The notes beneath the pieces are model-generated. The model had not been told where the DNA came from and made no database searches. It worked only from the letters and a program-made list of their open reading frames with translations. A program made the translations under genes and the position numbers. Below are positions 37,295-47,200 of a stretch of DNA of 64,000 nt, in pieces. Position 1 is the stretch's first letter. Every line of letters starts with the position of its first letter. The stretch covers positions 62,001 to 126,000 of the forward strand of contig LSRY02000062.1 of assembly GCA_001643675.2 (NCBI GenBank), read 5' to 3'. This DNA comes from Monocercomonoides exilis. Lineage: Eukaryota; Preaxostyla; Oxymonadida; Polymastigidae.

Positions 37295-39769
37295 ATGCAG
37301 AACTTCAAAGAGCTCTCCCTTCGGCTGGTGCGCATCTATGCGCGGCTGGAGGCGCAGGCCAGCCACGCGGCCGTTGTGAACAGCGAGCTGCGGGAGTCGC
37401 TGCGCTTCCTGCAGACGGGGCTCGGGAAGGACGAGCATTTCACGGCAATCGAAGCGCCTGCGCAGCCGCAGATGGCGCCGTCGGTGGCGGTGATAACGCG
37501 GTCGCGCCTGGAGAAGGCAAAGATGATTTCTGGGCAGGCGGCGCGGAAGCCGTCTCCGGTGCGCGTGCAGGCGGGGCCGAAGCCCGGAAGCAGTTTTCAG
37601 GGGCTGTCGCAGGCGCAGAACATCCAGCGCTATGTGCGGCATCTGCACCAGCAGCGGTCGAGATGGGCAGCCCAGAGGGAGGTGGGCCAGGGGTGCAAAG
37701 GGAGCGGGGGCGCAGAAGAGGGGCGAAAAGCGAAAATTGCAGCTGGGTCGTTTTCACAGTTCTGCAACACGCTGCACCGGGCGTCGTACATGTGGGAGAC
37801 GACGGAGGAGCGGTGGCCTGCAGGGAGGGCTGCGCAGTCGGGGCTTGGCTCTGGGGGCGAGGAGGGGGCTTGGGAGGAAGAAGAACGCTCAGAGGCAAAG
37901 GCAGAGGCGCCGCTGTTTCCGCTTGCCCCGCTGGCAGGGTCGAAGGCGGTGCTGGAGCAGAAGGCAGCGCTGCAGCCGCTTGTGCACAACGTTGCGTCGA
38001 CGCGGCCGCTGGGGCATGGGGCGCTGCGCTTTCTGCCCCCGCACATGCAGATGTCGATTCTGTCGGAGAGTGTGTATCAGTCGCTTTATTCGATCACGCC
38101 GCTTGTGGCGAAGGCTGCATCGCTGGGGAGCGCGCCTGTCCCCGTCAGCAGCGCGTCTGACCGGGTGCTGTCGCTGTTTGCAGAAAAGACGCCGGGGGCA
38201 GTGCGACTTCTGGAGCAGCTGCTGAAGCAGTGCATTCCGCTGCTGCAGCGAGGGATGGGGATCACAGCGCTTGTGTACAGCCTGTTTGAGATGGGCAGAG
38301 AGAAGGGAGGGGCACTCGGTTCTGGATCTCACAGCGCAAAAGGCGGGGTGGGGAAAGAGAGTGTGCGTGGGTGCAACAGCAGTGAGGGCTTGGAGGTTGG
38401 GGCAAAGAGGAAGGGGGAAGAGGCAGAGGCAGAGGCCGAGGCATCGAGCACAAGAGAGAAAGGCAGACGCGGAGCATCAACAATTGCAGGAAGGCAGTCT
38501 CTGTCATCTCTTTTGTCTCAACCGTCTCCATCTCCATCTCCATCTCCATCTCCTAAAGCATCGGGAATGGCTGGCGCAGTGCCAATCCATGGGATGGCGT
38601 TGCCGAGGAGCAGCAGCGCTGGGAGGAGCGGCAGGGCAGCTGGCGGGGCAAAGCAGGGAGCAGGGCGGAGCACGAGCAAGGACAGGGCTGTTTCGCTGAT
38701 TGCGCAAATACAGAAAGCTGCATCGCCGAGTGCAGCGTCGCTCGCTGGCTCTTTGCCGTCTGGCTCGGCTTCGGGTGGGTTGGGGGATCGGCGGGGTGCA
38801 GCAGAGAAGAAGACGGCGAAGCAGCGGGAGGCAGCAGAGAGGAGCAGAGGCGTCGTGGTGGAGCATGCGATGCTGTGGGTGAGCGAGAGGGAGTGGGAGG
38901 AGTGTGGCTGTGCAGTCGAGGAGAAGGAAGGGGGTGCAGGCAGCAAAAGCGGAATGGGAGGGGCAAGCGAGAGGGCAGGCCCTTCTTCAGGAAGCGGGCT
39001 TCTGGCGCGGAAGGAGATGAGTGCGATGGTTGGGGTGGTGAGGGATGCTTTGTTGCCTTTGTTTGTGCCAGTGCCACCTTCCCATCGCCCAGCCGCGTGG
39101 CATGCGCAGAGGATGTCGCTGGCGCTGTCTTCGGCCACGCTGGTGCATTCGTATCAGGCGGTGCTGGTGAAGACAGGGCTGTGCCTGTCTCTTTTCTCGT
39201 CGCTGTCTCCTCTGCTGGATTCTGTGCTGAAGCCTCGGCAGCTGGCGAGCGGGGCATCAGCCTCCTCTTGCAGCTCGGCTGCCTCTCTGCCGCCGCTTGC
39301 AGAGCACCAGGCGTGGAGCCTTCCTCTTCTGCGATTTCTGGCGACAATCATCACGAACAGAAACGAGACGATGGCATCTGTCCTTTCGAGGCCCTATCAG
39401 CGCGAATGGGACGAGACAGGCGCCTTTCGCGGTGAAGCAGCACAGGGCGATGGAGAAGAGGACGAAGAGTGCATGGGGAAAGAGGGAAGTGCCATTCAGA
39501 TGCAATACAGCAGCAGTGGTGGTGGCGGTGGTGGAATGAAATATGGAGGCAATGAGAGTTATAGGACTTCATATGAAGAAGAAGAGGAGGAGGATGAGGA
39601 GGAGGATGAGGAGGATGAGGAGGATGAGGAAGAAGATGGTGATGATAATGATTGCGATGAACATGGGCAATTCACATCTTTTGGTGAAAGCAGCGAGATT
39701 GGAGATTCGAGAAGTGGGGAAGGCCAGCCAAATGAAAAAGAGTGGAATGATTCGGGTGAATACACTTGA
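37295..39769 (+). CDS. Gene B: unrecognised 824-aa protein with acidic tail
   Basis: A single uninterrupted frame from ATG to TGA. The N-terminus is helical and basic-amphipathic (MQNFKELSLRLVRIYARLEA, then SELRESLRFLQTGLGK). Two conserved-looking hydrophobic helical blocks follow: FSQFCNTLHRASYMWETTEE, and the stretch from MSILSESVYQSLYSITPL to LLEQLLKQCIPLLQRGMG. A third helical block lies near residues 575-690 (MVGVVRDALLPLFVPV, SYQAVLVKTGLCLSLFSS). Linkers are Ser/Pro/Gly/Glu-rich, including a (SP)n run. The tail near 39575-39660 is a Glu/Asp run of about 30 residues. No signal peptide or convincing membrane segment is seen. Strong CTG/GTG/GCG codon use matches gene A and Sec15. A scaffold or nuclear/cytoskeletal role is possible, but I have no family to name. 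The left copy at 1-1572 is identical in frame. Confidence 0.7.
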   Translation: MQNFKELSLRLVRIYARLEAQASHAAVVNSELRESLRFLQTGLGKDEHFTAIEAPAQPQMAPSVAVITRSRLEKAKMISGQAARKPSPVRVQAGPKPGSSFQGLSQAQNIQRYVRHLHQQRSRWAAQREVGQGCKGSGGAEEGRKAKIAAGSFSQFCNTLHRASYMWETTEERWPAGRAAQSGLGSGGEEGAWEEEERSEAKAEAPLFPLAPLAGSKAVLEQKAALQPLVHNVASTRPLGHGALRFLPPHMQMSILSESVYQSLYSITPLVAKAASLGSAPVPVSSASDRVLSLFAEKTPGAVRLLEQLLKQCIPLLQRGMGITALVYSLFEMGREKGGALGSGSHSAKGGVGKESVRGCNSSEGLEVGAKRKGEEAEAEAEASSTREKGRRGASTIAGRQSLSSLLSQPSPSPSPSPSPKASGMAGAVPIHGMALPRSSSAGRSGRAAGGAKQGAGRSTSKDRAVSLIAQIQKAASPSAASLAGSLPSGSASGGLGDRRGAAEKKTAKQREAAERSRGVVVEHAMLWVSEREWEECGCAVEEKEGGAGSKSGMGGASERAGPSSGSGLLARKEMSAMVGVVRDALLPLFVPVPPSHRPAAWHAQRMSLALSSATLVHSYQAVLVKTGLCLSLFSSLSPLLDSVLKPRQLASGASASSCSSAASLPPLAEHQAWSLPLLRFLATIITNRNETMASVLSRPYQREWDETGAFRGEAAQGDGEEDEECMGKEGSAIQMQYSSSGGGGGGMKYGGNESYRTSYEEEEEEDEEEDEEDEEDEEEDGDDNDCDEHGQFTSFGESSEIGDSRSGEGQPNEKEWNDSGEYT

Positions 39770-41224
39770 AGAAGATGAGCCAAGTTGAGTCTGTTTCTGT
39801 TTGTGTCCATCTCTCCATCTTTCGAAGCATGCACTCATCCCCTGAAGATTTGATTTGGAGGATGCAATGTGCATTGAAGCATTGAATTAATGAATAAATA
39901 TTTATTGTGATTCCACTTATCGATAATATTTGTGCTTAACCTTTGCTATGAGTCCAAGCACGACGAAAGCACATCAATTTCTCTTTGTTCTTTATTTCTT
40001 CGTATAAATTTTCTTAATATGAAAAAGAAAATGAATGTTAATTGTGAAATGTTGAATATAATTATTTTTTCTTTGGAAGATGAAATTTCATGCAAGTTAA
40101 TTATAACGTTCTTTGTATGGTTCATCCTCCAGAGATATTATCCTTTACAAAAGAGAAAATCAATAACCTTCCATTTTCTGAAAAACATTCACGTCGATAC
40201 ATGCCACTTCATGCCAAATACAAAGAACGATGAAGATACTAATATCATTGTTCTGATGATAAGTGAGAATCATCAGTGCCCACTTTTTTATTTACACTTT
40301 TTTCATCATTTGCAGAAAAATTTTTAGAAAAAAAAAATTGATAAACTCAATAAAACTTTCAAAAGATGAATCAATCACTCTTTATACCTTTCATTCTCTG
40401 CTATCGTGATCAAATTGTTGTATCCTTCAGAATTTTCGTTGTCATCTTCATATGTTTTTTTCAAAAGAATTATCTCCATTTTTGGGAGATGCAATTCAAC
40501 TATTTCCACTTCCAATTTTTTTTTATTCTTGTTACTTTGATTTTCATTTCATGAGTTTCATAACAGCGTATCACTTATCTTGAAGCTGTTCATCTGTTTA
40601 TTCTTTTCGAAAAAATCGAAATGATGAAAATGAGGAGATGAATATCGAAAAGATGCAGTGGAAGTACAACAGTTTTGATCTGAATAACAGTTGAAATTTC
40701 TTTTTTTTTAACAAAAGCCTTTTTCTTTTCGGAAGGCATTAATGGTGTGTGAAGAGCTTGTGGCAACACATCTGAGAGTGGTGAATTTTTCTTTAAGTTG
40801 ATGTTATTCTTTTCAGAGTTCTGGTTAGATGTCAATGTTTTCGTTATGATTGTATTGTGTGAATGCTTTCCATGGACTAAACGAACAAATTCAATGTCTT
40901 TCTCCCTGCACCTCAAAAAATGTTGAAACTGTTTGAAATGCAAATCCTCCTCAAAAACAAAAAGCAAAAAGTGAAATAAAAAGATAAAAAGAAAACAAAA
41001 GAGAAAACAGAAGCTTTTCATCTTATTCCATTGCAGCACACTCAACAACCAAAAACAGGTGAAAGGCATCTGACTCTCTCAATGAAAGAGCCAATGCCCC
41101 ACAAAAACAAGCAAACAAAAAACATTCAAAGCTCAAATGCTTCTGTTTTCTTCTCTTCCCATCCAATCCCAAATGGTATCTTCACAAGCCCCACAAACAC
41201 AAACACCAACCCCTCAAACACTTT
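39770..41224. other. Intergenic, AT-rich, with a transposase relic
   Basis: The composition switches abruptly from GC-rich gene B to AT-rich sequence. The only interpretable content is the pogo-like relic at 40590-41069. A pair of GTGCCCACTTTTTT / TACACTTTTTTC motifs near 40279-40306 loosely resembles the TTGGCACTTTTTT ends of the intact pogo-like element. Confidence 0.55.
40590..41069 (-). pseudogene. Relic of a second pogo-like transposase C-terminus
   Basis: The 159-codon frame contains SPLSDVLPQALHTPLMPSEK followed by KKAFVK, which parallels NPSDVLSQVIHATFTPSVIK and KKAFVNSG in the transposase at 18190-19560. The upstream stretch REKDIEFVRLVHGKHSH parallels KESEIDVITFVPHPTH. It closes with LHLFDIHLLIFIISIFSK-type hydrophobic sequence of low complexity. 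No intact DDE motif remains. Similarity was judged by eye between the two window sequences. Confidence 0.55.
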
Positions 41225-44200
41225 TCATCTCTCGCTCATCAAGCTCCAACTCCCATTCCCACTCCCATTGTTTGTTCCATTTGTGTCTTCCTCAACATCC
41301 ACAGCATCCGACACAGTCATGACTAAACCTCCTGCCGGAAACCGCTGGATAAACTCTCGCTTCAGCCCAGCCAGCGTGGGCCGTTGTTCCGGAACTGCTG
41401 AAAGGCACTGGCCAACCACTGTGCTCAGACTTCCCGTGCTCTTCACATCCTTCCTCGGTCTCTCCCCATTCACAATCTTCTGCCCCGCCACCTCTGCCTC
41501 ATACTCCCCAAACGGGATCTCCAGCGTCAAGCACTCCCACAGCATCATCCCAATCGAGAATGCCACCGACTCCTTCGTTGTTCCCATGTTTTTGTTGATC
41601 AACAATTCTGGCGCCTTCCACCTCAAGCACTCCTTCCTGTTGTCTTCACAATCCTCAAACGCTGATGAGGGAAGGGAGTCATCATCATCATCACTTGCAG
41701 ATGTCACAACTGTTGTTGATGAGATCGATGATGAAGTGTCTGAGTCTGATGAGCAGTCGGAGTGGAGGGCAATGCAGATCACCATGTGTTCTGAGAAAAG
41801 AACAATGTGAGGACTCAGATTGGCCAGTGAAGATAATCCGTTTTCCATCTCATCAAAGGAGTGAAGTGCAAGATTGGCCACCCAGAACAGGATTTGGGCA
41901 GCTGTCTGCTCTCTTTGTTGAAGACTTCCAATCGCCATCTCTTTCTTCTCATTCCTCCCATGAAGCAGCATGAACAGCGAATCCCTCAGATCCACAATCA
42001 GCTTCTCATGAGGAGACGAACAGGCCATTGCATCCACCAGATTAGACATAGATGAAGTGGTTGGGCACAGATCCTCCCCTCGAACAAATGTGGAATCTGA
42101 ATCAGTTGTTGAAGTGGTTGAGGTGGATGAGATGGAAGGTGATGGTGTTCTCTTCCTTATCTCTTCTTCGTCAACCTTTTCCAATGCCCAATCAGGAATC
42201 TTGTCTGAGTCCTTTCCCAAGATGTATTCTGTGGAGCCACTCTCGCTCAAAAGATACTCTTCAGACTCCGAATGCACCATCTCCTTTCCATTCATTCTCT
42301 TCTTGATCCTCTCTTCATTCTTCTTCTCTACCTCCTTCTCTCCTCTCCTCCACTGCTCCTCAGGCGACATCTCCATCGTCACCATCTCAATCAGCTTCGG
42401 ATCCTTCTTCACTGTGTCTTCCACAATCACTTCCAATTCCTCTGCTCTTCTCTTTTGCTTTCTCCATCGAATAATAGATATGATCAATGCTATTAGAAGA
42501 ATTGCCACAATTACAACACACACAATCAACACCCATGTAAATTTTCCTTCTTTCCCACCTTCAACAATTCTATCTTCTCCATCAACCTTGGGCTCACTTT
42601 TATTTTTGACGATGAACGACTCTGTCGATGAAGGAGACTCTGCATTTCCAAAGAGGATGCACACTTTCACTTCTGTCTGCGCTGATGCTCCCGAAACAAC
42701 AGACAACGGAATCTTCCCCACAGCTTCATCCTCGCTCACATGCCCCGCCTCCTCAAATTCGAAACACTCAATTTGCTCAACATCTTCAACAACAACCACA
42801 ACCCTGAACGACAGGTTGCACGGAATAAGGAGTGACCCCACAAATCTCACTCTCGCCTCTGACACATTTTCTGCTTCTGATGATTCTTCCACTCTCACCT
42901 CTCTCAGCGTGGGGATGAAGAACGAAGAGCCTCTGTCTTCTGTGATCCCCTTCACATTGCACCCTTCGTTCAGCATCCACATCGAGCTCCTCGCCCCCAT
43001 CCCGTCTCCGCCCTTCACACTCACCACGTCCACTTCTCCCATCCCGCTGCACAAAATGTTCCTCCGATACGACGGATACTTCTCCATCCCTGCCAATGGC
43101 CTGTTCCCCTCAAACACCCCCTTCTCCACAACAACACTCCCCCCAACCACTCCCATCCCTCCCTCTGCCCCATCCCTCACTGTCGTGTCTCTCACCACCC
43201 CCTTGCTCCCCACCAGCTCCACCAGCGATCCATTCCATCTGCACATCTCATCCCCCTGTGCATTTCCCAAACTCTCTTTGTCCTTTCCCCCTTTCCCCTC
43301 AAACAACGATCCCTCCACCACCAGCTCCCCACTCCCCTCAACACTCATGATCTGCCCCTTCCTTCCAGGTGTTGTGTTGTTGCCAAACGAACAGTTTGCA
43401 ACCACCATCTCCACATCCTCCAATCTCGCCTCAACAGCACATGCCCCCTCTGTGCTTCGCCTGATGTTCCTCACCGAAGAGTGTGCCACTTTCACAGATC
43501 CTCCTTCCTTCACTCCCCTTCCCCTTCCCTCATCATCTTCACCATCATCGCCATCTCCAACACTCACAACAGAGCAGCCTCCACACACAACATCCCAACA
43601 CTCCATTTCTTTCACTGTGACCTTTGCCCCTGTGCCGATCCACATCACCGACTCTCCCACATCCAGCTCCCTCGCCTCAAACCCAACAACTCCCACAACA
43701 CTGCTCTCCTCAAACCGCATCAGTGCCTTTCTCCCACATATCCCCTCCACCCGCGACTCCCTCATCTCAAACCTCCCCGACACCACCTTCACCAGCGTGT
43801 GCTCCACCTCAATCCCCTCTCCCTCTGATGAAAACACTCCCCGCGAAATCGTGCAGCTCCCATTCAGTTGTAGCACAACACACTCATGTGCCGACCGGAA
43901 TCCTCCCCGAAACACCATCCCCATGTTTTCCAGCCACACCCCTTCTGAGCATTCCACAACCCCCTCTGCCAACGGCTCCTGCTCCACCTCCTCCCGAAAC
44001 ACCACCTTCGCTCCTTCTGACCCATGCAGACTCTTCACTGTCACCGAGCATATCTGGCAGTCCTTCCTCAGCCCTGCTTCTCTGTCAATCAGCACCTGGC
44101 TGTACGATGATGCCAGCACATGCGACAGCCCATAGTCCAGCGATCGGCATGGCAGTGTCGAGTTCCCACACGGCTTCGAGTCACTCCCTTCCCCATCTGC

Positions 44201-47200
44201 CCCGCACACGAAGATCAGCTCGCTCCGATACACAACAATCAGCGGAATCAGATCCTCCTCTTTTTCCCCCTCTCCTCCCCAGATCGCATTCTCCCTGTCA
44301 TATCGCGGCTCTCGCAGATCCAGCACAAACTGCCTCTCGCTGATCTGAGACTCAATTTCCCAGCACCGCACATACACATCTCTCCCCACAAGCGCCTTGT
44401 TCTTCCCAAACTCCACATTCCCCAGCACAAACCCCAGCGCTTCCCTCTCTTCCACCGTGCTCCTCAGATACACCCCTCCTCCTTTCCCCTCCACTGCCTC
44501 GCACCCCTCCACCACTGTGTCGTTCATCTCAAACCTCCCATCCACCGCAACTGCCACACACACCCCTCCCCCACAGCTCTTGCTCCCTCCCGAGCACAGC
44601 TCAATCGTCGAGTTCCCAATCCCCACAAACACCCCCTCCGACACTGACGATGACACCACACTCGCCTCATCCTTCCTGTTCCTCACGTTCCTCACTCGGC
44701 ATCCCTCCAGCTCCATCCTCCTCCCATTCCCCTCCTTCCCACTCTCCTCAAACACAAACAACGCACTTTCAGTCACAACATCACACACCTCGCACTTCAC
44801 AATCCCCACATCTCCATCTTCCCCAGCCACCAAGTGGAATCCCACCACACAATCCTTCTTCCCGCTGAACACACACTCCCTCACCTCCACCCACGCCCCT
44901 TCACCACACACACCTATCAGCGCCCTCTGCCCATTCGCAAGCCTTCCAGGAAGTGAGAAATTCACTCTCAAAAACGATGCTCCCTCTGCCGCAAACACCA
45001 TCCCCTTCTCCTTCTCCACCACTTCCTCCACTTCCATCACACTCATCTTATCCTCCCGCTCCGACTCCACCCCAACCATCTTCAGAGTCGTTTCCCTCTC
45101 TGTCCAGCACATCTCTCCAACCACAATCCTCCTCATCCCCTCTCCCCTCACTCGCTCCACCCCATACTCAAACGTCGAGCACCGAAATATCTCCTTCCCA
45201 CACCCAATGTTGTTCACCCCCTCCTTCCCATCCACATATACCACCTCCCCATAATACCCAGTGATGAACACAAACAGATCTTCCCCATCTCCAAAGTGCA
45301 CCCCATCCACCCCAACAAGCGAATTCTTCCGCTCATCTTCTCCAATCTCCTTCGCAAACCCAAACGATGTCTCATTCACCACCTCTGTCAGATCCGCACA
45401 CTTCACAAACATGTCTCGCCCAACCCAGGCATCATTCCCTTCAAACTCCATCTCTTCAAACAACACTCCACTCCCTTCCCCTTGCAACTCAACACACACA
45501 AACCCTCCTTTACCTCTCTCCACTGCTTCGCACGCACATCCCTTCGCTTTTGTCTCCACTCCCACCACTTCAAGCATCCCTCCCTCCCCCAGCACCATCC
45601 CAATCGCGCCTCCCTCTGAGCTCAACTCCGACCTCACCCCTTCAAACAGACATCCATCAGCAACAACCACAACATTCAATCCCACCCTCGAAGACACAAT
45701 GCATGCCTCATTTGTGTCTTCAAGCACAACCCCCCTGAATTGGGTGCCATTCATCTTCACAACAGTCCCAGCCGAATTTCCTCTCCCATTCTCATCACCT
45801 CCCTCTTCTGCTTCCAATCCAAACAGAGCATGCCCTTTCAGCTCCGCATTCACAAACTCGTCTTCCAAAAGCCTTATTTCACTGCTCCCACAAAACTCAA
45901 ATGGCTGCCTCTCAAATCGCATGTCAGTGATCATGCACTCTTCCATCTCCATCATTCCTCCCCCAACCACAACCAGGGCATATGTCAGTCCACCTCCACC
46001 AACACACCCAAAGCTGCAATCTGCCAGCGTCAACATCCCACCCTCTGATCCAGAGGATTCAATCGCACACTTCACAGGAACAGAAAGCGATGGTGGCATC
46101 CGAAACTCCATCCTCGAAAACCCTGCCTCTCCATTGTTCCACACAATGCTCTTGATTCCTTCTCCAATTGTCATTTCCCTGCTCAGTGTGATCTCCGATC
46201 TTCCTTCCTCCTTCACTCCCTCAACTGTGAATCCTGACAGATCATACCAATCGCATATCCTTGCCTTGTCTCGGATCTTCAGCCCTTTCCTCTCTCCCCC
46301 TCTCTTCACATTCTCATATCCTCTCCAGAACGATTCGCACGGATACACTCCATCCCCACACCCAACAACATCCACCCCATCCTCCGATATCTCAATCACC
46401 TCCGAATACCGCTGCTCAAGGAAATACCCCAGATCCACAGGATTTTCGGAAAACAACCCACTGTCAGTCCCTGCCAGATCAACACCCAGACCCTCAGCAT
46501 TCTCAATCTCAAATACCCGCTCACTCGAAACAGACACATTCAGGTCTCCGCACAGAACAAACACATCTCTTCCCCATCTCGCCTGGTTTCCTCCGACTGT
46601 CACATTCCCCACACTGAAGTTGTTCGTGCTGCTTTCATCCACCCCAATAAACACCCCTCCTCCCCTCCCGCCTGTCTCCTCCACCAAGCATCCCTTCACC
46701 TCTGAACTCTTGATCTGAAATGACCCTCTTCCTGCAATCTCAGCAAGCACTCCACCTCCTCTCCCCTCTGCACTCCCGCAACTGCATCCCTCCACTGTGC
46801 AGTTCTCAAACACAACACTCCTCCCTTCACCCACCCTGCTCCCAACAACTGTCCCATGCCCCACTGCTCGGGTCACAGATGAGTATGTTGTGTTCACTGA
46901 TTCAAATGTGCTCCCTGCCTCCACAAACGAGGCATCCCCCATCCCAAACCCGCTGACATCACACATCTGAAGTGTGATCCCTCCTCCAATGGCACACAGA
47001 CGCGTCTTCGAGAATGGCTCCAGCCCCTGACTGTCTTTTCCAGCAAGGATGCACCCGCTCAGCTCAAGCGAGCTCTCCCCATCACTCACAAGAAACAGGC
47101 ATCCTACCCGGTTGCGCTCCCTCAGCCCATCATCCACAATCTTCATATCCATCAGCTTCGCCTCACCCCCACTGATCACAACAAGCGCACTTTCTGCCTC

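Larger units (their letters stand above)
21182..38866. repeat. Right arm of the ~17.7 kb inverted duplication
   Basis: Inverted copy of 1-17671. The match reaches 38866, the partner of window base 1; the right copy simply continues through the rest of gene B, so the duplication probably extends past this point. Differences seen from the left arm are a few substitutions (for example around 8285-8310 versus 30556-30580), one extra ATTTT unit in a Sec15 intron, a 6-base in-frame insertion near 34502, and numerous single-base homopolymer changes. This arm holds the better-preserved reading frames of Sec15 and gene B. Confidence 0.97.

Noticed and set aside
42057-44135. 692-codon plus-strand ORF antisense to gene E
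   Set aside because: Thr/Ser/Pro low-complexity shadow of the gene E coding strand, without any domain; the minus frame has a signal peptide, membrane segment and kinase-like motifs.
45261-46718. 485-codon plus-strand ORF
   Set aside because: Another antisense shadow of gene E with the same Ser/Pro/Thr bias.
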